Assembly (NCBI GenBank): GCA_043812935.1
Contig: JBDRLO010000038.1
Location: 1-42,506 of the forward strand
Direction: 5' to 3'
Length of the DNA: 42,506 nucleotides
DNA from: JBDRNE01 sp043812935
GTDB lineage: Bacteria; Omnitrophota; Gorgyraeia; Tantalellales; Tantalellaceae
Position numbers and translations under genes: made by a program. The notes beneath the pieces are model-generated. The model saw only the letters and a list, made by a program, of their open reading frames with translations. It had not been told where the DNA came from and searched no databases. This document shows positions 7,675 to 16,027 of this stretch, in pieces (the stretch's first letter is position 1; every line of letters starts with the position of its first letter).

Positions 7675-8859
7675 ATGCCAAACAGAAAAATTTTCCAGAT
7701 CGCGCTTATTATTATCGCGCTTGTCGGCATATTCCGGTTTTTTTATATTCCAATCAAAATACAGGTTGATAAAAATAAAGCCTTTTTTGTGCGTGTCAGA
7801 ATATTGCATGATGTCAATGAATTAAGTATTGGTGCCGAAAAAAGATGCAATATATATGATAGCGGTTCCGGGAATTTATTGATTCGAAAAGCCAAGATTG
7901 AAAAATGTAATAAAGTTTTTTCTGAATCAAACGCAATAAGAATCGGTGAGATGTTTTTTGACTCTGCAGGTATACGCATAGTGTCTTTACGAAGCGGCTT
8001 GTATGTAAATGGCGCATTTTATAGGGGGGTCGTAGAAATTTCAAAAACCCCAAAAGGGTTTGATGTAATAAACAGGCTTGAATTAGAAGATTATTTGAAA
8101 GGAGTTTTGCCCTGTGAAGTAAACCATTTATGGCCTTTTGAAATGCTAAAAGCTCAAGCTGTTGTGTCTCGCAGTTTTGCTGTTTATGAATGTGAACGTC
8201 GAAAGAATGAAAGCTATGATGTTACTGATGACACGTTTTCGCAGGTTTACGGAGGGCGGGGCAGGGAGAAATGGCGTACTAACAAAGCTGTTGAAGCTAC
8301 AAAAAGCATAGTTTTAGGATATAGAGGCAGAGTTTTTCCCGCTTATTTTCATGCGTGTTGCGGAGGCCATACGCAGAATATTGCCAACTTGTGGGGGAAT
8401 CATCTTAAGCCTCTTGGCGGGGTTCGGTGTCCTTTCTGTAAATGGACCCCCTATTCCAGGTGGCAGGTAAAGATTTCAGGCGAAGAAATTGCCGAAAAAT
8501 TGCGAAAGTATGGATATCCTATTAATGGTATAAGCGCCATAAAAGAAGGTAAAAGAAACGCTTCCGGCCGTGTTAAATATGTTCGTATAAAATCTCATAA
8601 TCAGTGGTTTGAAGTTACAGGCGAAAGTTTTCGAGATATTATTGGTAGAAAACTTTTGAAAAGCGGCAATTTTAATGTTAAAAAATATCCATTTTTTTAT
8701 CTTTTTAGCGGATATGGGTGGGGGCACGGAGTAGGTATGTGCCAGTGGGGCGGTTTTTCCATGTCGCTTCGAAGATGGAAATATGAGAAGATAGTGAAAT
8801 ATTATTATCCAGGTACGGAAATTATAAATATGAGAAAGGTGTTGTTGGTTGGCCAATAA
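7675..8859 (+). CDS. SpoIID/LytB domain protein
   Basis: This 394-residue protein has an N-terminal membrane anchor or signal (IFQIALIIIALVGIF). The SpoIID-type catalytic region follows: LEDYLKGVLPCEV, EMLKAQAVVSRSFAVYEC, YDVTDDTFSQVYGG, YFHACCGGHTQN and the C-terminal GYGWGHGVGMCQWGG. SpoIID is a lytic transglycosylase acting on peptide-stripped glycan; LytB-like members stimulate amidases. Such genes occur in non-sporulating bacteria beside ruvB, DUF2905 and queA, so it does not imply sporulation. It probably acts on peptidoglycan outside the membrane. The CHTP-like CPFCKW cysteines near residue 262 could form a disulfide or metal site. Confidence 0.9.
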   Translation: MPNRKIFQIALIIIALVGIFRFFYIPIKIQVDKNKAFFVRVRILHDVNELSIGAEKRCNIYDSGSGNLLIRKAKIEKCNKVFSESNAIRIGEMFFDSAGIRIVSLRSGLYVNGAFYRGVVEISKTPKGFDVINRLELEDYLKGVLPCEVNHLWPFEMLKAQAVVSRSFAVYECERRKNESYDVTDDTFSQVYGGRGREKWRTNKAVEATKSIVLGYRGRVFPAYFHACCGGHTQNIANLWGNHLKPLGGVRCPFCKWTPYSRWQVKISGEEIAEKLRKYGYPINGISAIKEGKRNASGRVKYVRIKSHNQWFEVTGESFRDIIGRKLLKSGNFNVKKYPFFYLFSGYGWGHGVGMCQWGGFSMSLRRWKYEKIVKYYYPGTEIINMRKVLLVGQ

Positions 8860-8912
8860 ATTTGATTGTTGATTTGTTTCCTGGTGTATGATATGTACTC
8901 CAAACTGGTTGG

Positions 8913-8936
8913 TGTAGAGGAGGGGTTTCCCCGCAC
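8913..8936. repeat. TGTAG-type GC hairpin
   Basis: TGTAGAGGAGGGG TTT CCCC forms a short GC hairpin ahead of queA. The TGTAG lead-in matches the hairpins at 19811, 31785 and 33985, so it appears to be a diverged member of that intergenic family. The rest of the gap shows no clear promoter. Confidence 0.4.
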
Positions 8937-8989
8937 GGATAATTATTTAGATCGGGATGTCATGAAGGAGCCCAAAAAATTTATTATTT

Positions 8990-10000
8990 ATGAGACTAGC
9001 TGAGTTTAATTATTATTTGCCGAAAGAGTTAATAGCACAAACGCCTTTAAAACAAAGGGATGAATCTCGTTTAATGGTTTTGGATAGAAAAAAGGGAAGG
9101 ATTTACGAAAAAAATTTTCATAATATTTTAGAATATTTAAAAAAAGGGGATTGCCTGGTTTTAAATAATACGCGGGTTGTTCCTGTAAGGTTCTATGGCA
9201 GGCGCAAAACCGGGGCTAAAGTGGAGATCTTTTTGCTTAATCCTGGAGCTAAGAAGCTGTATGCGTTAGTGCGTCCGTCTAAAAGGGTAAAAGATGGAGA
9301 AATAGTTTATTTGGAAAACGGAATAGAGGCTCAAGTTTTTGGGAAAACAAAGCTGGGAAGGTTAGTTGAATTTAATGCGCCGTTAAGTGAAGTATTTAAA
9401 ACAGGCCATGTGCCTTTGCCGCCGTATATTTCAAGAGATGATACCTTTCAGGATAGAGAATCCTATCAGACAGTATATGCTTTAAATGACGGAGCTACGG
9501 CATCGCCGACAGCCGGTCTTCATTTTACAAAAAAACTTTTAAAGACTATCGCAGATAAAGGTGTTTTCCTTGTTTTTGTTACATTGCATACAAGTTATGG
9601 GACATTTGCGCCTGTTACCGCTGAGAAAATCGAAAATCATCATATGCATTCAGAGCAGTATGAGATAAATAAAAGTTCGGCAAAGATCATTAATAAAACA
9701 AAAATGTCAGGCGGCAGGGTATTTGCCGTAGGTACTACTTCGGTGCGTGTGTTAGAATCAGCGGCAATTGAAAAAAACAAAGTCAAGGCTGTTAATGGTG
9801 AAACTAATATCTTTATATATCCCGGATATGATTTTAAAATAATTGACGGCATAATTACTAACTTTCATTTGCCTCAATCTACTCTGCTTATGTTGGTCAG
9901 TGCTTTTGCCGGCAAAGAGAGTATCCGTAATGCCTATGAACAGGCAATTCAGTCAAAATTCAGGTTTTTTTCATACGGGGACGCAATGTTGATATTTTAA
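8990..10000 (+). CDS. queA: tRNA preQ1(34) S-adenosylmethionine ribosyltransferase-isomerase QueA
   Basis: This 336-residue enzyme transfers and isomerises the ribosyl group of SAM onto preQ1 in tRNA, giving epoxyqueuosine. Family landmarks are LPKELIAQTPLKQRDESRLMV at the N-terminus, CLVLNNTRVVPVRFYG, HVPLPPYISRDD, SYQTVYALNDGATASPTAGLHFT, THLTSYGTF-type LHTSYGTFAPV and NFHLPQSTLLMLVSAFAG. The start ATG follows TTATTATTT with no Shine-Dalgarno; AAGGAG at 8965 is about 20 bases away and out of useful range. With tgt at 14872 it covers two steps of queuosine synthesis; the two genes are usually adjacent but are separated here by two accessory genes. Confidence 0.97.
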   Translation: MRLAEFNYYLPKELIAQTPLKQRDESRLMVLDRKKGRIYEKNFHNILEYLKKGDCLVLNNTRVVPVRFYGRRKTGAKVEIFLLNPGAKKLYALVRPSKRVKDGEIVYLENGIEAQVFGKTKLGRLVEFNAPLSEVFKTGHVPLPPYISRDDTFQDRESYQTVYALNDGATASPTAGLHFTKKLLKTIADKGVFLVFVTLHTSYGTFAPVTAEKIENHHMHSEQYEINKSSAKIINKTKMSGGRVFAVGTTSVRVLESAAIEKNKVKAVNGETNIFIYPGYDFKIIDGIITNFHLPQSTLLMLVSAFAGKESIRNAYEQAIQSKFRFFSYGDAMLIF

Positions 10001-10008
10001 TGCCTGCC

Positions 10009-10037
10009 TTTACCTGACATTAATTTTTTGTTATAAT
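10009..10037 (+). promoter_or_regulatory. Promoter for the PFK-like secreted protein
   Basis: TTTACC (10009-10014), a 17-base spacer and TATAAT (10032-10037) form a good sigma-70-type promoter nine bases after the queA stop. The transcript would carry a leader of about 140 bases. Confidence 0.7.
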
Positions 10038-10053
10038 TAATTGGTTTTCATAC

Positions 10054-10132
10054 GCAAAATATGAAATAACCCGTCTTGTCTTAAGGTAAGCTTTTTGCAA
10101 CAACTATTTTCATTGTTTTCTAGACAATGAAA
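10054..10132 (+). promoter_or_regulatory. Structured leader of the PFK-like gene
   Basis: Two foldings are visible: GCAAAA (10054-10059) with TTTTGC (10093-10098), and a perfect 9-bp hairpin TTTCATTGT (10108-10116) with ACAATGAAA (10124-10132). The second is followed by TCTACATTTTTATTT, so it might act as a weak attenuator. I match it to no known riboswitch. Confidence 0.4.
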
Positions 10133-10181
10133 TCTACATTTTTATTTAGAATAGTATAATTAAAACCAAGGAGTATTAACC

Positions 10182-11891
10182 ATGATGACAATGTTTAAAA
10201 ATACAAAAAATTTATTTGGAATTAAAATCGTAACAGTATTGTTGATTCCGATATTTTTGTTTTCTAGTATTAGTTTTGCTTTTGGGCAAAAAATTGGTTC
10301 TTTAAATACTACATTAGGCCCGTATTTAATTTCACAGATTGTTGATGAATACAACAAAGAATATTCCTGGCAGAGAGTTATCGTTTTTGAACAAGAATTA
10401 ACAACTCGTTATGCCAAGGGCCTTGTTGAAAAGGTTATGAAACGAGTTAAGGAGTCGGGCAGAGAGATGCCGATTTCTGAAATTGAACAAGAATTGGTGG
10501 AACAGATAAATGCCAGGATTTTTACATATGGATTAAAAGAAAGATCAGAACAAGAATCGGAGCTTACGGTAGAAATAGTGCCCAAATCTTTGAAATCCAT
10601 TGCTCAAGGAAAACCAGAGATTAAGATTGCTTCACAACAAATGATGGAAGGCCTTATATCCGTGATAAAAAAAGAGTTTTTACAAATCAGAATAAAGAAA
10701 GAGAGAGTGAATCACCCAAAGCCTGGGCATTTGGCTGGGTTTGGCGAAGAAGAACTTGGATTTGATAAATATGGTATTGATCTGCACGATCTTTTGAATC
10801 AAGCGACAGCAGAAAAGATAAAAGGGGCAGGATACCTTACGGTAAAAAACTTGATTTCTAATAATAGTAAATTGGATCAGTTGTCTTCATGGCAGCAGAA
10901 TCTTAAAGTATATTCCCTGCGGGGTTGGATAAACACATTCTGCGAATTGTACAGAAACAAATTAAAAGAAAAGGGGTTAACTGAGCCATATAGAGAAGAA
11001 ATGATAAGGCAAGTTAAGGCGCAGATAATTGCCCATCCGAGTACATATAGCGGATACGACTCCATTTATACAGACGAAGTTTATTTTAATATTCTTTTTT
11101 GTTCGGAAAATTCTGATGATTTATTTCTTAGTCTGGTTAAACATGAATCTATGCATATCGGAGATTCAACTGCGACAGAAAAATTTGTAAATAGTGTAGC
11201 GCCTATTGACAATATTCGAAAAGCGATTAAAGAGAAAACCATTCTTATTGTTCAAAGCGGTGGAGATTGTGCCGGTCTTAATACAGTTGTTGCTTCAGCT
11301 GCGGTAGAACTTGAAAAACTGGGGTGGAGAGTTGTTGGTGTGGAAAAGGGTTTTACAGGACTTGTGTCAGAAAATTTTGAAGACTTTCATATTCCTATTG
11401 ACGGATATTTCGCGTCAAGGATACAAACAAGGCCTACCACAGATCTTAAGTATTCAAGAGAGCATCCCTTTAAAATAGTTGAAGATATTCAAAAAAATAA
11501 AAGAGTTAATGAAAAAGCTTATGATATTTTAATGGATATCCAAGAAATTAAAAACTGGAATAAATTAACCACAAAAGAAAATCAATTGATAAATAGTCTG
11601 TATACTGCTATGGGTGATGATTTTGGAGAAGCGATTGGCAAATTTGTTCAGACAATGAAGAACATTGAAGGTTATGGAGGCATGATTGTTACGGGTGGAG
11701 ACGATCATTCCAAAGTGGCTATGATGCTTGCTCAAATAAAAAAAGGCAGGAAGGGAAGGTATCTTTCTGTGCCGAAAAGTATAGACGCTGATGCTATGGT
11801 TCAGATGGTTGGGTTTAACACTATGGCTAATCACATGAAAAACCGGTTTTGGACATCTGCTGTTACAGGTATACAAAAAAAGTATTTGTAG
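10182..11891 (+). CDS. Secreted HExxH/phosphofructokinase-like protein, first frame
   Basis: This 569-residue frame starts at ATG after AAGGAG with eight bases of spacing. Residues 10-35 form a signal peptide (IVTVLLIPIFLFSSISFAFG). A charged helical region follows, then HESMH at 321-325, an HExxH zinc-protease-like pattern. From about 347 a phosphofructokinase fold begins: SGGDCAGLN (359-367), VTGGDDHSK (GGDD 505-508) and VPKSIDADA (K532, D535, D537). GGDD and PKSID are the forms seen in PPi-dependent rather than ATP-dependent enzymes. The frame ends at TAG 11889-11891, just before the conserved MGR segment, which continues in the next frame. The A AAA AAG heptamer at 11876-11882 would join the two by a -1 shift into a 1274-residue protein. 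An exported PFK-like protein has no role I can name. Confidence 0.8.
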   Translation: MMTMFKNTKNLFGIKIVTVLLIPIFLFSSISFAFGQKIGSLNTTLGPYLISQIVDEYNKEYSWQRVIVFEQELTTRYAKGLVEKVMKRVKESGREMPISEIEQELVEQINARIFTYGLKERSEQESELTVEIVPKSLKSIAQGKPEIKIASQQMMEGLISVIKKEFLQIRIKKERVNHPKPGHLAGFGEEELGFDKYGIDLHDLLNQATAEKIKGAGYLTVKNLISNNSKLDQLSSWQQNLKVYSLRGWINTFCELYRNKLKEKGLTEPYREEMIRQVKAQIIAHPSTYSGYDSIYTDEVYFNILFCSENSDDLFLSLVKHESMHIGDSTATEKFVNSVAPIDNIRKAIKEKTILIVQSGGDCAGLNTVVASAAVELEKLGWRVVGVEKGFTGLVSENFEDFHIPIDGYFASRIQTRPTTDLKYSREHPFKIVEDIQKNKRVNEKAYDILMDIQEIKNWNKLTTKENQLINSLYTAMGDDFGEAIGKFVQTMKNIEGYGGMIVTGGDDHSKVAMMLAQIKKGRKGRYLSVPKSIDADAMVQMVGFNTMANHMKNRFWTSAVTGIQKKYL

Positions 11892-14005
11892 GTGAAATTA
11901 TGGGACGTAACGCGCCATGGTTGACTTTGGCGGCTTCAAACAGAATCTCGGCCGAAGATAAGGAGTTGCATAAATTTTTAGGCCAAAAAAAAGTTAACGC
12001 AGTGAAAGATACAATAATGTCTCTTGTCCCGGAAAAAGAAGTATCAATACGATCTATAATAATGAGAGCAAAAGAAATTCTTTCAAAAAAAGGCGCACTT
12101 AATATTGCTGTTTCAGAAGGGTTTCTTATTAGTCGTAAAGACCCTTTGTGGGGAGAGCTTATAAGAAAGAACCCTGTTCTTGCCGCGAAAATATCCGGTA
12201 AACAGGAAGAGGATATCCATGGACATATAAGACTAGCCGGAGTTTCAGAATTTATTTGTTCAATTCTTGTGACCCGGTGGGATGATGAGGAACTTGATCT
12301 TGGACTTTCCCGGGATGTTTTAAGGCATACCATATTTGGGTATATAGGAAGAGGATTAAAGCCCAATGAATATGATTATTGGCTGGCACGGCAATACGGT
12401 AAAGGAGCGGCTAATGTTATTAATGAAGGGAAACAAACAGGAGTTATGATGGCTTACTCTGACAGAATGAATCCCGTACATGAAGAACCTCTTGTAATAC
12501 CTATTGAAGAGGTTCTAATGCTTAATGGTGAAAAATTTTCAAGAAACCTTCATACTCTTGGTGAAAAACAATCAAAGGAAATTAAGGCATGGTTTAAAAA
12601 AGGCGGGTATGCTGATGGGTTTGATATTTTTTCAGACCAGTATCTTTCAAAAGCAGGTGTTTTAATGGAAAGCAAGAAGAAGCCTATAGGGTATGAGGTA
12701 GAAGAAGATAATGCTGTAGTTATGGAAACAACTTTAAATTTTGATGCAGCAGTAAAAATGCTTAGAGAAGATTTTATCAGCAGCGCTGTTTCAGGATGGG
12801 CGCATGAAAGAGGATCAATTTTTGAAGTGCCTGAAAATACGCCAAGCGGTTTATTGACAATGGCTGTTGCTGATAAAAACCCCGTGGATTATGCTGCATG
12901 GGATAATGAGGATATTGCCAGCTGGGAAAAAATCGAAGATACCATAATGATTCTTCTTCCCGGAGATACAGTTCCTTTTTCGCAGATTCTCAAAGAGGCG
13001 GCAAATATTAAAAGAAAATACGGTGTAGTAAATATTGCTGTAGCAAGTAATTATCAGTTTAATATGAATGACAGTTTGATAAAAGAGCTTTTGGAAACGG
13101 ATCCATATCTAAAAGCAAAATTTGATTTAACAAATTCTAACATGAATCGGGAGACTTTCACGATAAAAGATGTTTCAAAATTTATACAAAGCGCGTTGGT
13201 GAAATACTATCCGGATGCTTTTCCCGGTGAAAGCCATGCCAGATGTAACCAATTGGGCGATATGTATTTTGTGCATTCTCCCACCCAGAAAGAAAGAGAA
13301 ACATATACAAAACGTATACAGGAAAGCATCGGAGAGGATACAGCCCATGTAACAGCCGAAGTAAAATCTTTAACAAATGAAATTTCAAATCATATGGTGC
13401 TTAATATGGATAAACCTGTTGATGTGTCTGATACTATTGTTCTTATGAGGACTGATCTTGTGGAAAGTATTTCAGGGGAATTAAACCCTTTTATCAAGCA
13501 CGAATACACAGTAATGACGCAGAAGTTTAGAAAGTATTTTGATAATGGACGCGGAGTTGAAGAATTTGATACTAATAATGATCTTCTTTCCAGAGCGGAA
13601 ACTCTTCTGCGCGAAGGCAAGAAAATTATCATTCTTGATGATACAACCATAAACAAAAATAATATTAATGTTTTAGAGGAAAACACCGGGAAAGAAAACG
13701 GCAAACAGTTTTGTGTGATTGCCTCCAGAAAAATGGTCAGTAAAAAGGAGCCGATACTATATTTTGTTAATTTGTATGCGATGGCTCTTATGGGTGTTGC
13801 TCTTTTACAGGATGATTATGAAGGGCTGCGTCTTTTTGATCTTGCTTATGAACTGTTTTCAGGAGAAGAAAACCAAGAGGCTTTATTCAGTCGGTTCAAA
13901 ACTAAGCAATTATCGATTATTACGGTTATGCCGAGAATGGTTAAACTTACCGGGGATCTTATTGAAGAGACGATTCTTAAGAAGCTATTTGCCGCTGCAG
14001 CATAA
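11849..14005 (+). CDS. Phosphofructokinase-like protein, second frame with shared C-terminal module
   Basis: The frame is open from 11849, but real coding probably begins at 11882 by frameshifting, or at ATG 11900 after AGGTGA. VFVGEIMGRNAPWLTLAASNR is the PFK MGR segment, NIAVSEGF matches the IxVxEG strand, and RHTIFGYIGRGLKPNEYDYWLARQYG the RxTxLGYxQRGGxPxxxDrxlA region. About 250 residues later this half is repeated in degenerate form: EDTIMILLP, NIAVASNYQF, KDVSKFIQSALV and a CNQLGDMYFVHSPTQKE stretch parallel KDTIMSLVP, NIAVSEGF, AGVSEFICSILV and the GYIGRG stretch. The final 200 residues resemble the C-terminal module of the proteins ending at 1433 and 24440 (IITVMPRMVKL compared with MLYILPRMDR and ISLILPRAGQV). 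Together with the first frame this is one gene of 3.8 kb. Function unknown. Confidence 0.75.
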   Translation: MDICCYRYTKKVFVGEIMGRNAPWLTLAASNRISAEDKELHKFLGQKKVNAVKDTIMSLVPEKEVSIRSIIMRAKEILSKKGALNIAVSEGFLISRKDPLWGELIRKNPVLAAKISGKQEEDIHGHIRLAGVSEFICSILVTRWDDEELDLGLSRDVLRHTIFGYIGRGLKPNEYDYWLARQYGKGAANVINEGKQTGVMMAYSDRMNPVHEEPLVIPIEEVLMLNGEKFSRNLHTLGEKQSKEIKAWFKKGGYADGFDIFSDQYLSKAGVLMESKKKPIGYEVEEDNAVVMETTLNFDAAVKMLREDFISSAVSGWAHERGSIFEVPENTPSGLLTMAVADKNPVDYAAWDNEDIASWEKIEDTIMILLPGDTVPFSQILKEAANIKRKYGVVNIAVASNYQFNMNDSLIKELLETDPYLKAKFDLTNSNMNRETFTIKDVSKFIQSALVKYYPDAFPGESHARCNQLGDMYFVHSPTQKERETYTKRIQESIGEDTAHVTAEVKSLTNEISNHMVLNMDKPVDVSDTIVLMRTDLVESISGELNPFIKHEYTVMTQKFRKYFDNGRGVEEFDTNNDLLSRAETLLREGKKIIILDDTTINKNNINVLEENTGKENGKQFCVIASRKMVSKKEPILYFVNLYAMALMGVALLQDDYEGLRLFDLAYELFSGEENQEALFSRFKTKQLSIITVMPRMVKLTGDLIEETILKKLFAAAA
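11876..11882 (+). other. A AAA AAG slippery heptamer (candidate -1 frameshift site)
   Basis: In the frame of the upstream ORF the codons are CAA AAA AAG TAT TTG TAG, so the bases read A AAA AAG, the heptamer used by dnaX. A -1 slip continues as GTA TTT GTA GGT GAA ATT ATG GGA, exactly restoring the PFK motif EIMGR. The zero-frame stop is two codons later. I see no strong stem-loop or well-placed upstream Shine-Dalgarno, so a natural mutation or a homopolymer sequencing error is also possible. Confidence 0.6.
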
Positions 14006-14118
14006 TGTAAATGATCTAATTGATCCGAGAGAACAAATAATATCAGATAATGTAGGCGCCGCGTTTGCCTCGGCTCGTTTATTTGCGATTAAAAGGCTAT
14101 TTGTATGATTAGATATAA

Positions 14119-14152
14119 CAATATGCTTATTTAATTTGACATTAGCATATTG
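14119..14152. other. Inverted repeat in the 14006-14366 gap
   Basis: CAATATGC (14119-14126) and GCATATTG (14145-14152) are perfect inverses around 18 bases, with TTGACA inside the loop. There is no T-tract, so it is not an obvious terminator; it could be a protein-binding site. Apart from this and the promoter at 14283, the 361-base gap holds nothing I can support as a gene. Confidence 0.4.
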
Positions 14153-14282
14153 GTTTGGCATATTACACCATTGTTTTTCGATAATTTTATACGTGTGCAG
14201 GCAAACGGCGCTCCTACGTTATATTCGTTGGATTGATCTTGTCTATTTGTAAGGATTTAAATATTCGCAATAGCCAAAAGCC

Positions 14283-14312
14283 TTTACAATTTGTCCCCAA
14301 TAATGATAAAAT
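14283..14312 (+). promoter_or_regulatory. Promoter for the receiver-domain gene
   Basis: TTTACA (14283-14288), an 18-base spacer and TAAAAT (14307-14312) lie 54 bases before the start codon. The match is moderate. Confidence 0.5.
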
Positions 14313-14366
14313 ACGCATAAATGATATAGGTATTAGCGGTAAAATAGATAACAGGAGGTGATTCCG

Positions 14367-14732
14367 GTGGATAAAATAATACTTGCTATTGACGATGATA
14401 AAGCCTTTCTAAATACCCTGAAAGACATATTTGAGCCTGAAGGGTTTGACCTGAAAATGCTTTCAGATTCAACTAAGGCAGAAGAATATATAGATAAATA
14501 CCATCCTGATTTGTTGATAATTGATATTTTTATGCCTGAAAGAAGCGGATTTAATTTGTTGGAAGATTTTAAAGATAAAGGATTATATCAGGATTTGCCT
14601 AAAATATTTTTAACCTGTCTTGATGACGATGTAGAAAAAATGACGGCAAGATCCTGCGGGGTGACACATTATGTAACTAAGCCTTTTCAGCCGGAAGAGT
14701 TAATCCGTAGAATAAAAAAAATCTTAGCTTAA
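14367..14732 (+). CDS. Single-domain response regulator (receiver only)
   Basis: This 121-residue CheY-like protein has every receiver residue in place: acidic pair D9/D10, phospho-acceptor D53 in LLIIDIFMP, T83 and K105 in YVTKPF. There is no output domain. GTG at 14367 is preferred because AGGAGGTG lies seven bases upstream; the in-frame GTG at 14358 is part of that ribosome-binding site. No histidine kinase is in the window, so it is an orphan that could relay a signal to a separate partner. It sits between the PFK-like gene and tgt, in the stretch that breaks up queA-tgt. Confidence 0.92.
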   Translation: MDKIILAIDDDKAFLNTLKDIFEPEGFDLKMLSDSTKAEEYIDKYHPDLLIIDIFMPERSGFNLLEDFKDKGLYQDLPKIFLTCLDDDVEKMTARSCGVTHYVTKPFQPEELIRRIKKILA

Positions 14733-14871
14733 ACCCGGGTCAGAAACCAAGGGGGGAAGTTTTTTTCTATCCCATTGTAAAACCAACCATATGTATTCGG
14801 GTGAACAGTATACGGTAATTTAAAGGGTCTGAAAAATTTTCCCCACATTATAGAGTAGAAACCCTAAATTT

Positions 14872-15984
14872 ATGAAATTTTCAGTGAAATATAAAGATAA
14901 AAATTCTAATGCCAGAACAGGAAAAATTTTAACGGTTCATGGCGAAATTTCAACGCCTGTATTTATGCCTGTTGCGACGCGTGCGGCAGTAAAAACAATT
15001 ACGAGCCAGGAAATGTATGACTCTGGAGTTGAAATGCTGATTTCAAACGCGTATCATTTGTATCTGCGTCCGGGCGAAGAAATAATAAAAAAAGCCGGTG
15101 GATTGCATAAATTTATGGGATGGGAGCGCGCTATAACGACTGACAGCGGAGGATTTCAGGTGTTCAGTCTGGCGGAATTAAGGAAAATAAAAGAGGAAGG
15201 TGTTGAATTCAGGTCACATATTGACGGGTCGACTCATTTCTTTACCCCGGAAGATATAATAGATTTTCAGTTGGCGTTAGGGAGCGATATTCTTATGCCG
15301 CTTGATGAGTGTGTGCATTATCCGGCCAGTCGTGAATATGTAAAGGATTCGGTTGGATTAACGTTTAGATGGGCTGAACGGTCTAAAAAGCAGTTTATTC
15401 TGAAAGATCAAAGCAGTTCTCTTTTTGGAATAGTACAGGGCAGTACATATCCTGATTTAAGAAAAACAAGCGTTCTTGGATTAATTGATTTGGATATGGA
15501 TGGATATGCTTTGGGTGGTATAGGTGTAGGTGAACCAGTAGAACTTATTAATGAGATAACGGATTACACTGTTTCATTTTTACCGGAAAACAAACCGCGT
15601 TATTTGATGGGAGTCGGATCTCCGCCTGATATGCTGGAAGCTGTTTGTTCCGGGGTGGATATGTTTGATTGTGTTATACCAACCCGGAATGGCAGGAACG
15701 GCCAAGCGCTGACTTTTTCAGGCGAAAAACAAGTGCGCAATGCGGTTTTTAAAGAAGATTTTGAACCAATAGATAAGAATTGTAAATGTTTTACCTGCCG
15801 GAATTACACAAAAGGCTATATCAGGCATCTTTTTAATATAAATGAAATGTTGGGAATGCGATTGGTATCTTTACATAATATATATTTTTATGTTAAACTG
15901 ATACAGCTTTCAAGGAAAGCAATACGAGAAAACCGTTTTAGTCAATTTAAAAAAGAATTTATTGAAAAATACAAAACCGGCTAA
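14872..15984 (+). CDS. tgt: Queuine/preQ1 tRNA-guanine transglycosylase
   Basis: This 370-residue enzyme swaps G34 for preQ1 in tRNAs with GUN anticodons. Visible landmarks are TPVFMPVATRAAVKT, ISNAYHLYLRPG, TTDSGGFQVFSLA with the substrate Asp, GIVQGS, YALGGIGVGE, MFDCVIPTRNGRNG with the Asp nucleophile, and the zinc site CKCFTC followed by His in LVSLHN. The start ATG follows TAAATTT without a Shine-Dalgarno sequence. The last codons (KYKTG) and the TAA stop lie in a GGCTAACC/GGTAAACC octamer array, as in ruvC. yajC begins 43 bases later, giving tgt-yajC-secDF. Confidence 0.97.
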   Translation: MKFSVKYKDKNSNARTGKILTVHGEISTPVFMPVATRAAVKTITSQEMYDSGVEMLISNAYHLYLRPGEEIIKKAGGLHKFMGWERAITTDSGGFQVFSLAELRKIKEEGVEFRSHIDGSTHFFTPEDIIDFQLALGSDILMPLDECVHYPASREYVKDSVGLTFRWAERSKKQFILKDQSSSLFGIVQGSTYPDLRKTSVLGLIDLDMDGYALGGIGVGEPVELINEITDYTVSFLPENKPRYLMGVGSPPDMLEAVCSGVDMFDCVIPTRNGRNGQALTFSGEKQVRNAVFKEDFEPIDKNCKCFTCRNYTKGYIRHLFNINEMLGMRLVSLHNIYFYVKLIQLSRKAIRENRFSQFKKEFIEKYKTG

Positions 15985-16009
15985 CCGGCAAACCGGTAAA
16001 CCGGTCAAC
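15975..16009. repeat. GGTTAGCC-family octamer array at the tgt 3' end
   Basis: The units read ACCGGCTA, ACCGGCAA, ACCGGTAA and ACCGGTCA, the reverse orientation of the ruvC array. The tgt TAA stop (15982-15984) is inside the first unit. Confidence 0.85.
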
Positions 16010-16027
16010 AAAATTACGGGAGGAAAT

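Noticed and set aside
7675..8859. Evidence for sporulation
   Set aside because: SpoIID/LytB-like genes are common beside ruvB and queA in non-sporulating bacteria, and no other sporulation gene is here.
8881..8989. preQ1 riboswitch ahead of queA
   Set aside because: The leader shows a GC hairpin but no preQ1-type C-rich loop with an A-rich tail over the ribosome-binding site.
11863..12366. 167-residue minus-strand frame at the frameshift region
   Set aside because: It is antisense to the PFK continuation, with no motif or ribosome-binding site.
13719..14108. 129-residue plus-strand frame overlapping the end of the PFK-like gene
   Set aside because: Most of it is an out-of-frame reading of the real gene; the 100-base tail past 14005 lacks a start, ribosome-binding site and known motif.
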